Part shown: one piece after another, positions 1-9,520 of the stretch
How the letters are laid out: every line of letters starts with the position of its first letter
Position numbering within the stretch: position 1 is the stretch's first letter
Assembly: GCF_963677685.1 (NCBI RefSeq)
Contig: NZ_OY782185.1
Span: forward strand, 124,001 to 188,000
From: an uncultured Bacteroides sp.
GTDB taxonomy: Bacteria > Bacteroidota > Bacteroidia > Bacteroidales > Bacteroidaceae
Direction of reading: 5' to 3'
DNA: 64,000 nucleotides
Position numbers and translations under genes: made by a program
Notes under the pieces: generated by a model
What the model was told of the DNA's origin: nothing
The model's input: only the letters and a program-made list of their open reading frames with translations
Databases searched by the model: none

Positions 1-125
1 TGCATAGCTGCAGTTATACGATTAGCAGAAGAATCGCCAAAGATATCATTGTCATCCTGTAAAGAGCATGAGCCTAATATCAATGTAGCAAACATGCATA
101 TAATCATTAATAGTTTTCTTTCCAT
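1..125 (-). CDS. Lipoprotein, DUF4302-like, N-terminal fragment
   Basis: The reading frame starts at the ATG at 125-123 and runs off the window edge, so only 41 codons are visible. They encode a lipoprotein signal with a hydrophobic stretch ending in the lipobox-like LGSC, then SLQDDNDIFGDSSANRITAA. That DIF-x-x-S-A-x-R start resembles DUF4302 lipoproteins, which commonly sit downstream of SusC/SusD pairs. It lies 11 bases after the metallopeptidase gene and is probably its operon partner. The lipoprotein call is firm. The family call rests on a short stretch and is an inference. Confidence 0.6.
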   Translation of the reverse strand, partial: MERKLLMIICMFATLILGSCSLQDDNDIFGDSSANRITAAM

Positions 126-136
126 AACAGGTTTTG

Positions 137-1042
137 TTAATTTAATGTTTCTAAATCAAGTTCTTTTGCTTCATTTAGTCGACGTTGTACAATTTTTTGT
201 AATTCTACTATATCAATATCCCATTTCCCTCTTAGATATTCCTTCACAATATCAAATTTTGCCTCTATTTTTTCTGCACCATCACTTGCCTTTTGAAGAA
301 GTTCATCCCAATAATCTGCTCCATATACAACATAAATAGATAAAGTTTCAACAAAATCTTCTTGTGGTTCAGAAGATGCATATGCACTAACAAAGCCCAT
401 TTCCAAGGCTTCTGTATCTCCAGTATTCATGTAATCACCTACATTTACCCAGCTTGGTCCTTGATAATTATTAGATATTAAATTAAAATCAGTTGTATAG
501 TTTTTCGTTTGATGCAGAATATGTGCAAATTCATGAAACATTGTCTTTATATAATTATATTTTACAAAGTCCAAATTCAGGTTTTGAGGATTAATTGTAT
601 TAACATTTGTCAAAAAAATCTTCATTCCTCCTTCTGCTGTGCCCAATACAACAGAGCCATCATCATTATATTCAGGAGAACCTATTAGCTGAATCATACG
701 GGGGGTATACCTTCTCAAGAAATCTCTACCCATCAATTCATTATAAGAATCAATCCATAAATATTTAATCAATTTTGCCAACACTATCGCTTTATCATAT
801 TCCGCAGGAATAACGTTATAGTCCTGATCTACTTCCTTATCATCATAACGATAGTTAAACTGAATGTTATATGGATACGTATAATTAGTAAGCAACCATT
901 TATCAAAATCGTTCTCTACAGTTTCAGTATTCTTAAAGATAGACTCTGAGCTCAATTTATCATCATCATTACATGACATAGCAAATACTACAGCAAACAT
1001 TAAAGCTGTCCAAAAACTTATTTTCTTTATCAATATATTCAT
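137..1042 (-). CDS. Putative zinc-binding metallopeptidase lipoprotein
   Basis: This 301-residue protein has a lipoprotein signal (hydrophobic residues 10-21, acceptor Cys24 in AMSC, then an acidic NDDD tract favouring surface export in Bacteroides). The zinc motif HEFAHILH lies at about 170-177, giving His170, Glu171, His174 and possibly His177. This HExxHxxH arrangement is typical of the putative zinc metallopeptidases encoded in SusC/SusD loci (PF15890-type). It sits 12 bases downstream of the SusD gene. A role in surface proteolysis, or in processing a peptide- or protein-linked nutrient, is inferred from motif and context. The substrate is unknown. Confidence 0.85.
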   Translation of the reverse strand: MNILIKKISFWTALMFAVVFAMSCNDDDKLSSESIFKNTETVENDFDKWLLTNYTYPYNIQFNYRYDDKEVDQDYNVIPAEYDKAIVLAKLIKYLWIDSYNELMGRDFLRRYTPRMIQLIGSPEYNDDGSVVLGTAEGGMKIFLTNVNTINPQNLNLDFVKYNYIKTMFHEFAHILHQTKNYTTDFNLISNNYQGPSWVNVGDYMNTGDTEALEMGFVSAYASSEPQEDFVETLSIYVVYGADYWDELLQKASDGAEKIEAKFDIVKEYLRGKWDIDIVELQKIVQRRLNEAKELDLETLN

Positions 1043-1054
1043 ATCTTCATACTT

Positions 1055-2641
1055 TTAATTATTTCGAGGATTAGCCTCAAGACCAGCACTAATAACATCT
1101 TGAGGCAATTGAATTGCACGACGTGCATCATCTTTTGTCAAAACATCATCAGATTCACCATCTCTATTATGAGAAATTTCTATACCATAACGTTTGATAT
1201 CTAGCCAACGTAAACCTTCGTGCACAGTCTCTACCCTACGTAGATGAAGAATACACTGAATTAAATTTTCTTGATCTCCTTCAGCAATAACAAAACCCTC
1301 TGGATTCAATTTTTTCTTTATAGTACGTTCGCTATTATCACTAACCGAAGTTGGCATATAAGCTATATTCTTATAAAAATCAACTAAATTAGTTTTAGAC
1401 ATAGGTGTATAGGTTATAGTATGAGTTTCCAACCAATAATTAATATCGGTTACGGCTTTTCCATATTGTTCTGTTAAAACATATGCTTCAGCCCGACAAA
1501 GCAATGTCTCATCAGTAGTAAAAGAAGGAACTACTAAATGTAGATATCCAATGCCTGCAGCTTTATCTGTATATTCAAAATAGGCATTCATCTTAGGAAT
1601 ATAACTTTTTTGTATCAAACCAAAAACATTTCCATTAGTAACACGTAAATTGGTATAACTACCCCATGGTCCAGGAGCTTTTGGACCTTCAGAAGCAAAA
1701 AGAGTAGATGAATTGCCATATCGATTATTTCTAGAAGCATATGGGCCATGTGCATATCCCCAAACTGAATAAATGGGGCTCAATAAAAGATTACTTACCT
1801 CAGTGGCAGCAATATAAGCATCTCCTCTTAGATCTAAATCAGTGGACAATGCATTAATTGCAGACCAATCACGTAAAATTTTATGAGGATCACCTGTCCC
1901 AAGTACTACATTAGAACATTCAATTGCTCTAGTGTAATTTGATTTGTCTGCATGTGTATAGAAAAGATAAAAGCGAGAAGCAAATGCATAAGCGGCTTTT
2001 CTATTGAAATGGTACTTAGGTACTGTGTAAATATCATCACTAATAAGTGGCAAGCCATCCTCAATATCCTTAGCTATTTTACCATATAACTCCTCCATTG
2101 TACCACGTTCGTACTCCACCAGAGGTTTTGTTTCGGGAGCTTCAGAATATGGAATTCCTAAATCTTTAGAAGCTGTATTAGGATTGTACGCTACACAAAA
2201 CGTATTAGCAAGCACAAAATGAGCATATGCTCTGCATAACAAAGCTTCCCCTTTTTGAGGATTTAAACTAATCGGATCTCCAAGATCTTTAATAGCTTCC
2301 AAAGCCTGATTAGCAGCAGCTATTGCATTATAACACCCATCCCAAAGACCTTTTGGATCATCATCATCAATCTCTGTTATATCTTCCCAACGATACATTG
2401 ATTCAATCTCTGGGAAAAAAGGATCATATAGAGCACCATTATCCAAAGTATTATCAGAAGAAAGCTCATAGACCATAACAGGTAATTTAGTAGGGTACGC
2501 AGAAACTAGCAAAGAAGTTATTTTGCTAGGCGAATCAAGCTCTGCCCGATTATCAGGTACAGTATCAAGAAAATCTGAACAAGACACAAAACTTAGGCAA
2601 AGTACAACAGCAATATAAAGTATATATTTCATATTTCTCAT
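1055..2641 (-). CDS. SusD/RagB family nutrient-binding outer membrane lipoprotein
   Basis: This 528-residue lipoprotein (acceptor Cys21 in the context FVSC, then SDFLDTVPDNRAEL) shows the usual SusD start, in which the mature protein opens with SDFLDxxP. The alpha-helical TPR-like body includes ALLCRAYAHFVLANTFCVAY near residue 135 and a C-terminal HLRRVETVHEGLRWLDIKRYG segment characteristic of RagB/SusD. Family members cap the SusC pore on the cell surface and bind the ligand. It follows the SusC gene after 2 bases, so the two are surely cotranscribed. The ligand cannot be told from sequence. The metallopeptidase neighbour hints at something peptide-linked rather than a simple glycan. Confidence 0.95.
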   Translation of the reverse strand: MRNMKYILYIAVVLCLSFVSCSDFLDTVPDNRAELDSPSKITSLLVSAYPTKLPVMVYELSSDNTLDNGALYDPFFPEIESMYRWEDITEIDDDDPKGLWDGCYNAIAAANQALEAIKDLGDPISLNPQKGEALLCRAYAHFVLANTFCVAYNPNTASKDLGIPYSEAPETKPLVEYERGTMEELYGKIAKDIEDGLPLISDDIYTVPKYHFNRKAAYAFASRFYLFYTHADKSNYTRAIECSNVVLGTGDPHKILRDWSAINALSTDLDLRGDAYIAATEVSNLLLSPIYSVWGYAHGPYASRNNRYGNSSTLFASEGPKAPGPWGSYTNLRVTNGNVFGLIQKSYIPKMNAYFEYTDKAAGIGYLHLVVPSFTTDETLLCRAEAYVLTEQYGKAVTDINYWLETHTITYTPMSKTNLVDFYKNIAYMPTSVSDNSERTIKKKLNPEGFVIAEGDQENLIQCILHLRRVETVHEGLRWLDIKRYGIEISHNRDGESDDVLTKDDARRAIQLPQDVISAGLEANPRNN

Positions 2642-2643
2642 AT

Positions 2644-5600
2644 TTAAAGTCCAATTCTTAATGTTAATGTAAACTGTTTAGGCACAGGAGCAGCAACACC
2701 TCCTGTATTAAAGAATTCAGGATCTTGCCCATTCAATTTTTTATCCGAATAAACAAGGAAAAGATTAGTTGCCTGTAATTTCAACGACAAGCTATTAAAA
2801 TTCCATGGCTTTATCCATTCTTTAGGCAAATCATAAGATAAAGAAATTTCTTTCATGCGAATGAAATCTCCCTTAGCAATACGAGCAGTAGAATAATTGT
2901 ATGCATTATAAGCATATTTCAACTTAGAATCTTGTTGATTCATTCGCTTGTCCGCTATAACAGGAATATTTGTCTTTAACTCATCTCCTGGTAAAGTCCA
3001 ACGATTTTTAAATTCTTTAGGCATTGCATTCAAATCATCATACTCGTTCTTAAAGACAGGATCAAGACGAACTACATTTCCAAAAGAATATGTAAGAAAA
3101 GCATTCAGTCTAAAACCCTTGTATCTAAAAATATTTCCAAAGCTACCTATTATAGTAGGATCAGTAGGACCTTCATAGACTAAGTAATCTTTTTTATCTC
3201 TTTCTTGAAAATTAATATCACTAATAGTTACTTCACCATTTTCATTAATAAAGGTTGGTAAACCCTTTTCATTCAAACCTCGAAAATCCATAGAGAAAAG
3301 CGAACGTACAGGATAGCCTTCCATAGCAAACCCTGTCCCCGTAATCAAATCTATAATTTGTGCATTCGATTGTAAATCAGTAACTTCATTCTTGGCATGA
3401 GAAAAAATAAAATTAGTACTCCAATTAAAATCTTTCGTCTTTATATTTTTTGTAGAAAGAGTAACTTCAATACCATGAGACTTCATACTGGCAACATTAG
3501 CAAATTTAGTTATCTGTCCACCAACTCCTGGTGTATTGATTTGCCCTATGAGATCATAATTATTACGCTTATACCAATCTAACGCTAAGTTTATGCGGTT
3601 ATTGATAAAACCTAATTCTGCTCCGATATTCAATTCATGTTTTTTTTCATAAGTCAATTCACTATTCTCCAAATCCGAAATTTCTAGACCAGACTCTTTG
3701 ACATTTGTAAAAGGCCTCCATGGATTATAACTTTTGATAATTGCCATTGAATTAGTTACGTCACTAGGACCACGGTCAGCAGTTAAAGAATAAGACAATT
3801 TAAGTGTAAAGTTAGAGACAGTAGGTCGTATTGCCTCCCAAAATTTTTCCTGATGTGCATTCCATGCCCCTGAAAGGTTCCAAGTAGGTAGCCAACGAGC
3901 ACTTCTAGATTTTCCTAGCTTATTAGTACCCTCATAACGTAATGTACCATTCACCGTATAACGCCCTTGATAAGAATATGTGGCAGTTCCAAAGAAAGCA
4001 ATCGAACGCGAATGAGTTTCATCAACGGAATAATATTGAGAGTTTTCTTCACTACCTTGCTTAAAAAATAAGTAGTCATAAGCAGGAAGCATACCCATAT
4101 CATATTGCATTCCTACACCATTGAACCACGTTTTTGTACGATCAGTAGCATTCACCTCCATTCCACCAAATAAATTTAAAATATGATCTTCGTTATAAAC
4201 ATCATTATAACTAAAAGTTCCACGAAAATCCCAACTATTCATGGCATATTTTGTCTCTTTATAAAAGCCTCCTACAGGAAGTACACTAACAGGTAATGAA
4301 TTAGCAACATCAGGATCGGTATAAAGCCAAGGATTTGCATCACGCATAGTAGCATCATCCATTGCCCGATAAGCCCAAGCCTGATTTGAATAATCCTTTA
4401 TATAATGTGATTGAGTGGTAGTAGAATATTTATATGCTCCCAAAGCAGAAATTTCCATTTTTGAAAATGGGCGATACTTAAGCTCTCCCTGAAATTTAGT
4501 ATCCAGCACATTTAATTTCATATAATTGTTATTCAGCTCGTTGATGATGTTAAAAGGAGCATAATTACGTACATAAAATGCATTTGGATCAAGTGCACGC
4601 GAAGTATTTAATGCATAAGAGTAAGGATTAATATCAAAATCACGTTTTACTTCACCACTAACTACATCAACATTTGATCCAAGAGTACCTGGCGCCTTTT
4701 GTTTACGATAAGAAGCGTTACTTATCAAATTTAAATCCAAGTTTTTATATATATGATAAAGAGCATTTATATTAGCAGTATAACGCTGCACCCCACTTTG
4801 ATTGCTCCAACCAGGATCATCCATGAAACTCATAGACGTGTAATAAGAAGCTTTGTCTGTACCTGTAGACATGCTCATTGCATGATTTATAGACACGCTA
4901 TTATTGAATAGTTCGTCAAACCAATCCGTATTACGATATTCCGCTTCACGCAAATATGCATTTTTTGCTTCTTCTGTATTTGCCAATGCATATCCTCCAG
5001 TTATAGGATTATAATCATTTATAAGATGATACATTTTACCATATACTCCACTATTATCAGCACGATAAGTTCCTGCTAAAGTCAGATATCCAGCCGCTTC
5101 CATTTCTTTATAAATACCCATCTGTTCCTGAGAATTCATAATATTGAAGTTGCTGTAACTCGGCTTCATACGCATAGTAAACTCACTGGTATAATTAATC
5201 CGACTTGTTCCAGCTTTACCTTTTTTAGTAGTAACTACAACCACACCAGCCATAGCTCTAGCACCATATATAGAAGTAGCCGAACCATCTTTAAGTATTT
5301 GAAAACTTTCAATATCATCAGCATTCAATCCAGCAACAGCAGAAGAAATTAAAGTCTCTGCATTACCAGATGAGAGATCGTCTGCACTAACTTCTGTAAC
5401 ATCCTCCATTATTACTCCATCTACTACCCATAAAGGTTTAGAGCTGCCATAAATAGAGGTAGCACCACGTACACGAATTTTAGGAGCAGTACCAAAAGTA
5501 CCAGAAACATTCTGAACAGACACACCAGCAGAACGTCCTTCTAATGCCCTACTTATTTCTGGAAGACCATCCAATTTCACATCTGAAGCTAAAAGTTTAT

Positions 5601-5973
5601 CTGCTGCTCCAGTAAACAAACGTTTATCCATTTTTTGCATACCTGTTACGACAACTTCTTGCAACAATTCAGCATCTGGCTTCATTAGCACTTTTATAAG
5701 ACCCGTTTTTATTAAAACCTGCTGCTTCTGCATACCAATATATGATATTTGCAATTTTTTCGCAGAGGTAGGAGCATTTGTAATAGTAAAATTACCATTA
5801 ATATCAGTGATAGTGCCTATAGATGTACCTTCTATCAACACAGTAGCTCCTATAATAGGCTCCTGATTTTCATCCGAAAGGACAATCCCCGTTATCTTAC
5901 GAGAAGTCTGAGCAGTTACTAAACCAACCCCCACCCATAGGCAGGCCAGCAATAAAAACAACCTTTTTTTCAT
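2644..5973 (-). CDS. SusC/RagA family TonB-dependent outer membrane receptor
   Basis: At 1109 residues this is a full-length SusC-like transporter. After a signal peptide (about residues 1-21) comes a carboxypeptidase-regulatory-like domain (about 25-100, with TGIVLSDENQEPIIGATVLI). A plug domain follows (about 115-250, including VRGATSIYGSSKPLWVVDGV and GSATSIYGARAMAGVVVV), then a long beta-barrel ending in the aromatic-rich strand FTLTLRIGL. It imports ligands across the outer membrane using TonB energy, with SusD as lid. No STN domain, anti-sigma factor or hybrid two-component regulator is visible next to it. A TAnnTTTG promoter element lies about 55 bases upstream. Confidence 0.96.
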   Translation of the reverse strand: MKKRLFLLLACLWVGVGLVTAQTSRKITGIVLSDENQEPIIGATVLIEGTSIGTITDINGNFTITNAPTSAKKLQISYIGMQKQQVLIKTGLIKVLMKPDAELLQEVVVTGMQKMDKRLFTGAADKLLASDVKLDGLPEISRALEGRSAGVSVQNVSGTFGTAPKIRVRGATSIYGSSKPLWVVDGVIMEDVTEVSADDLSSGNAETLISSAVAGLNADDIESFQILKDGSATSIYGARAMAGVVVVTTKKGKAGTSRINYTSEFTMRMKPSYSNFNIMNSQEQMGIYKEMEAAGYLTLAGTYRADNSGVYGKMYHLINDYNPITGGYALANTEEAKNAYLREAEYRNTDWFDELFNNSVSINHAMSMSTGTDKASYYTSMSFMDDPGWSNQSGVQRYTANINALYHIYKNLDLNLISNASYRKQKAPGTLGSNVDVVSGEVKRDFDINPYSYALNTSRALDPNAFYVRNYAPFNIINELNNNYMKLNVLDTKFQGELKYRPFSKMEISALGAYKYSTTTQSHYIKDYSNQAWAYRAMDDATMRDANPWLYTDPDVANSLPVSVLPVGGFYKETKYAMNSWDFRGTFSYNDVYNEDHILNLFGGMEVNATDRTKTWFNGVGMQYDMGMLPAYDYLFFKQGSEENSQYYSVDETHSRSIAFFGTATYSYQGRYTVNGTLRYEGTNKLGKSRSARWLPTWNLSGAWNAHQEKFWEAIRPTVSNFTLKLSYSLTADRGPSDVTNSMAIIKSYNPWRPFTNVKESGLEISDLENSELTYEKKHELNIGAELGFINNRINLALDWYKRNNYDLIGQINTPGVGGQITKFANVASMKSHGIEVTLSTKNIKTKDFNWSTNFIFSHAKNEVTDLQSNAQIIDLITGTGFAMEGYPVRSLFSMDFRGLNEKGLPTFINENGEVTISDINFQERDKKDYLVYEGPTDPTIIGSFGNIFRYKGFRLNAFLTYSFGNVVRLDPVFKNEYDDLNAMPKEFKNRWTLPGDELKTNIPVIADKRMNQQDSKLKYAYNAYNYSTARIAKGDFIRMKEISLSYDLPKEWIKPWNFNSLSLKLQATNLFLVYSDKKLNGQDPEFFNTGGVAAPVPKQFTLTLRIGL

Positions 5974-7039
5974 AAAAAAAATTTAAATTTAACCATAAAA
6001 TTCACTTTATATCATAGAATAGTTTTACAAATATAAAAACAATATTTTAAAAAAGACATAAAAATAAAGATTTAATGATCATAAAAACGCAAATAAAAAA
6101 TTGAATAGAACAAAATAGACAGATTAACGAGATAAGCGAATCCAAATGATCATATAACTAAAGATGTATAATAATAACATATATTCAATAATTTAATCTA
6201 AATAATAATGCTATCTTTTTGCTTAAATTATAATAAAAAAAATCTCTTCGTAATTACTCAGGTATATTTCATTAGGTAAGTAGCTAATTTGTCTTTCTAT
6301 GTAGTATTTTTGTATTCGAAGAACGGACAAGCCACAGGCATATCGAAGATAGCTTAGGAGATGAACAATAAACCATCTTCGATGGAGCAAACTATATCTA
6401 CACAAGATACTGATCTTAGTTGCCTCTACCGTATCATCAATCAGAAAAATAAAGAGATTCATATATATTGAAGAAAGATTTATCAAAAGAGGAAAAGTCT
6501 GATAAAGATAGCTATAAGCAGTATTCCAGTCTCCAAAGAATGTAATAAACGTATTTCCTATGGGAAAACCGTTAAATCGTTGGTAATTTTTCTTAAAAAA
6601 GCAATGCACCTATACATAAGGAGTTCAAAAGTCAAATGTCCCTCTTTTATAAAAACAACATCAGTGAAAGGAAAATACAAGAAATAAAGGTAAAGTAAAA
6701 GATCATCGAAAACTTTCGTACGAAATAAAGAGCTGACAATTTATCAACATTCACTCCGTAATAGAAACGGCTAAAAAAAACAAAAAGGTCTAAACAGAAG
6801 GCAATATTTGCTATCCTCGGGCTGTGAAAATAAGAAGCATATACTTCTTTTAGGTCTAAGTAGCTAGCCCTCTTCTCCATCTTAAAAACAAAACTATATT
6901 TACAGATATATTATTATCTCCATGCAAAAATGAAAGTAACAAATTAGAATTCTTTCATATCTCACTAAAAAAAATAAAATCAGATTATTCTCCTAATAAA
7001 ATTATAAAAGCAAGCTATTTTTAAATTCGCAACATAAAT
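5974..7039. other. Gene-poor interval of about 1.07 kb; possible decayed coding DNA
   Basis: Very AT-rich DNA between the SusC gene and ilvC. Two open frames exist on the minus strand, 6223-6609 (128 codons) and 6647-6880 (77 codons, starting MEKRASYLDLKEVYASYF). Both are rich in Phe, Tyr, Ile and Leu. I recognise neither, and each is compatible with chance reading of AT-rich sequence or with fragments of a decayed gene. The stretch 6250-6620 is less AT-extreme than its surroundings, which is the only hint of former coding function. I see no tRNA, no terminal inverted repeats and no transposase motif. Confidence 0.45.
6028..6035 (-). promoter_or_regulatory. Probable -7 box for the SusC operon
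   Basis: On the minus strand this reads TATATTTG, matching the Bacteroides -7 consensus TAnnTTTG, 55 bases before the SusC start. No clear TTTG -33 box is found at the right spacing, so the call rests on one half-site and position. Confidence 0.4.
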
Positions 7040-7066
7040 AAAAGAAATGCATCAAAAAATGATGCA
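7040..7066 (-). terminator. Intrinsic terminator of the ilv operon
   Basis: On the minus strand a 7-bp stem (TGCATCA / TGATGCA, 7048-7054 with 7060-7066, loop of five) is followed by a T-rich tail reading TTTCTTTTATTT. It lies 25 bases after the ilvC stop codon, which is right for the end of the ilv transcript. Confidence 0.75.
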
Positions 7067-7091
7067 CTTCTCTATGAAACCAAAGAAACTA

Positions 7092-8138
7092 TTAGTTGTT
7101 TTCTGGACGAAGTTTACGAACAACAGCTCCAGCTTGCCACATTTCACTTTCGCGCAATTGACGTAGTTCTTCATCTAACTTAACTCTATAATCAGATTGA
7201 GAATTAGAATCAATAGAACGTTGAGCTTCGTTACCTACTTTTACTTCATTGTATAACTTTTCAAATACAGGCTTTGTTGCATCATGAAACGGTCCCATCC
7301 AATCAAGAGCACCACGTTGAGCAGTAGTAGAGCAGTTTGCATACATCCAATCCATACCATTCTTAGCAAAAAGAGGCATTAATGACTGAGTCAATTCTTC
7401 TACCGTTTCATTAAACGCTTCAGAAGGAGTATGGCCATTCTCACGCAACGTTTCATATTGAGCAAGCAACAATCCCTGAATAGCTCCCATTAAAGTTCCA
7501 CGTTCACCTGTAAGATCTGAATATACTTCACGCTTGAAAGTAGTTTCAAACAGATAACCCGAACCTACCCCAATTCCTAATGCCACAACACGATCCCATG
7601 CATGGCCTGTTGCATCTTGAAAAATAGCATAAGAAGAGTTTAAGCCTCTACCTTCCAAAAACATGGTACGAAGAGAGGTTCCAGATCCTTTAGGAGCCAC
7701 CAAGATAACATCAACATCAGCAGGAGGAACAATCCCTGTACGTTCTTTATAAGTAATACCAAAACCGTGAGAGAAATAAAGAGCCTTTCCGGCAGTCAGA
7801 TTCTTTTTAACTGTAGGCCATACCTCAATCTGAGCAGCATCAGAAAGTAAATATTGAATAATAGTACCACGTTGACAAGCTTCATCTATTTCAAATAAAG
7901 TTTCACCAGGCACCCAACCATCAGCAATAGCTTTCTCCCAAGTTTTGCCACCTTTACGCTGCCCCACAATTACATTAAAACCATTGTCACGTAAGTTAAG
8001 GGATTGACCCGGACCTTGCACGCCATAACCAATAACAGCAATAATTTCATTTTTCAAAACTTCACGTGCCTTTTCCAATGGAAATTCTTCGCGTGTTACT
8101 ACATTTTCAGTAACACCACCAAAATTCATTTGTGCCAT
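7092..8138 (-). CDS. ilvC: Ketol-acid reductoisomerase (IlvC)
   Basis: Converts acetolactate or acetohydroxybutyrate to the dihydroxy acid using NAD(P)H and Mg2+, the second common step of Ile/Val synthesis, in the cytoplasm. The Rossmann nucleotide-binding motif GYGVQGPGQ is near residue 37. VGQRKGGKTW, which contacts the cofactor phosphate, follows. The metal-binding knotted domain contains SDLTGERGTLMGAIQG and ETVEELTQSLMPLF. I chose the start MAQMNFGG at 8138 (348 residues) because Bacteroides IlvC proteins begin there. An in-frame ATG 30 bases upstream (8168) would add MEETLKSEIK and cannot be excluded. It is the last gene of the ilv operon. Confidence 0.95.
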   Translation of the reverse strand: MAQMNFGGVTENVVTREEFPLEKAREVLKNEIIAVIGYGVQGPGQSLNLRDNGFNVIVGQRKGGKTWEKAIADGWVPGETLFEIDEACQRGTIIQYLLSDAAQIEVWPTVKKNLTAGKALYFSHGFGITYKERTGIVPPADVDVILVAPKGSGTSLRTMFLEGRGLNSSYAIFQDATGHAWDRVVALGIGVGSGYLFETTFKREVYSDLTGERGTLMGAIQGLLLAQYETLRENGHTPSEAFNETVEELTQSLMPLFAKNGMDWMYANCSTTAQRGALDWMGPFHDATKPVFEKLYNEVKVGNEAQRSIDSNSQSDYRVKLDEELRQLRESEMWQAGAVVRKLRPENN

Positions 8139-8206
8139 TTTTATTTCTGATTTTAAGGTCTCTTCCATATTTAATAGAAAGATGACCGATTATTAATATA
8201 TAATTC

Positions 8207-8953
8207 TTATTCAAATACTATTTTAGAACGACAAACAACATCTCGCCTATTCTTTTTAACTTCTAAGTGAAACTCATTATCTCCAAGTCTTTCTTTAATA
8301 AAAGACAGCTCATCTCCATAGTAACTTTCAGCCACATAAGCCATTTCAAAACGACGAATACGTTTTGTTTGATATATTTCAAGAGGAAATAAGTCAAGAA
8401 TGTGTTCTATATACCGAATGCTATTTACATGCCCGTTAATATCAATATCACTATATCGAGCAAACAAAGACGAACTGACATCTTGTTCATTAAGCTTTAT
8501 ACGAGACGGTTTTTCTATAGGACAAGGATCCTTGCATATATAATCAACAATACCTCCTCCATGTAAAGCCAATAAGTCAGCCGGCTGACGAGTAGTTAAA
8601 TTGATCATAGCCCATACAGAACGAGCATATCCAATCGTTTTACCGTCTTTGTTTAATATAGCAAAATTACGATCCGTAAAAAGCCTATATACATTTTCTA
8701 CCCAAGTTTGAATGGTAAAAGCCTCATATTGATAAGGCATTTCATCCAATTCAATAGCCAGCCTAGAAAGAACCCACGTATAATTATCTTCATTCAAAGA
8801 GGCGATACCAAAACCACGATCTGTCGAATGAAATCCCGCACAATTCAGCAAATGATTACCCAGCACTCCCATCGTAAGCCTACCACTAAAATCTACATGA
8901 AAAGGCTCTGCGATGAAGTGATAAGTTCCTATTTTACTCTCCTCTTCATTCAT
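8207..8953 (-). CDS. Acyl-ACP thioesterase (FatA/FatB-like)
   Basis: This 248-residue protein has the double hot-dog layout of bacterial and plant acyl-ACP thioesterases, which release free fatty acids from acyl carrier protein. The second hot-dog carries SDIDINGHVNSIRYIEH (about 168-184), in which Asn173 and His175 fit the family's catalytic positions. The N-terminal half contains the typical RLAIELDEMPYQYE segment. Its start codon overlaps the ilvN stop by 4 bases (ATGA), so it is translationally coupled inside the ilv operon. A homologue with known structure occupies the same operon position in B. thetaiotaomicron. The link to branched-chain metabolism may be branched acyl chains, an inference. 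Confidence 0.9.
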   Translation of the reverse strand: MNEEESKIGTYHFIAEPFHVDFSGRLTMGVLGNHLLNCAGFHSTDRGFGIASLNEDNYTWVLSRLAIELDEMPYQYEAFTIQTWVENVYRLFTDRNFAILNKDGKTIGYARSVWAMINLTTRQPADLLALHGGGIVDYICKDPCPIEKPSRIKLNEQDVSSSLFARYSDIDINGHVNSIRYIEHILDLFPLEIYQTKRIRRFEMAYVAESYYGDELSFIKERLGDNEFHLEVKKNRRDVVCRSKIVFE

Positions 8954-9516
8954 TCTTCACAAATCTTTTTACTGCGAATATGTTTTGCTTCTCTCTCGGC
9001 AAGATATCCACTGAGTTTTTCAACACAACTTTTGGTAATTGCAATACGTCCAGAACGAACAAATTGCAAGATTCCAATTTTGGTCAGCTCATCATAAAGA
9101 GCCTGTGTTTCCTCTGTAGTACCAGACTTTTGGATTACCAAAAAAGTAGAATTGACTTCAATGATACGTGCATTATGAGTACTAACAATCGCTTCTATTT
9201 GGTTGCTTTCAAGAAGTTCATTTGTGGGAACTTTATAAAGAGCTATCTCTCTATAGAATATTTCATCATCAGTGAAATAATGAGCTTGTACCACATCAAT
9301 ACGTTTCTCTATCTGCTTTGTCACTTTTTGTATGGTATCCTCATCTGTACACAAAGTAATAGTATACTTATGAATACCTTTAATAGAAGAAGCCGAAACA
9401 TTCAAACTTTCTATATTCAATTGTCTACGGGTAAATATAGTCGTTATCTGATTAAGAATACCTGCTATATTTTCAGAGTAAACATTGAGAGTATATAATG
9501 TTTTATCCATATTCAT
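8950..9516 (-). CDS. ilvN: Acetolactate synthase small (regulatory) subunit
   Basis: This 188-residue protein has an N-terminal ACT domain (about 6-80: LYTLNVYSENIAGILNQITT, with RRQLNIESLNVS) that in this family binds valine and gives feedback inhibition of the large subunit. A C-terminal ALS-activation region follows (about 85-170). It lies 4 bases after ilvB and overlaps the thioesterase start. An internal Met two codons later (9510) is an equally plausible start. The symbol could equally be ilvH, since the isozyme classes of enteric bacteria do not apply here. Confidence 0.93.
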   Translation of the reverse strand: MNMDKTLYTLNVYSENIAGILNQITTIFTRRQLNIESLNVSASSIKGIHKYTITLCTDEDTIQKVTKQIEKRIDVVQAHYFTDDEIFYREIALYKVPTNELLESNQIEAIVSTHNARIIEVNSTFLVIQKSGTTEETQALYDELTKIGILQFVRSGRIAITKSCVEKLSGYLAEREAKHIRSKKICEE

Positions 9517-9520
9517 TTAA

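Noticed and set aside
5974..7039. Insertion sequence remnant
   Set aside because: No terminal inverted repeats, target duplication or transposase motif could be found.
8980..9498. 172-codon plus-strand frame antisense to ilvN
   Set aside because: Overlaps a clear ACT-domain gene for its whole length and has no start context.
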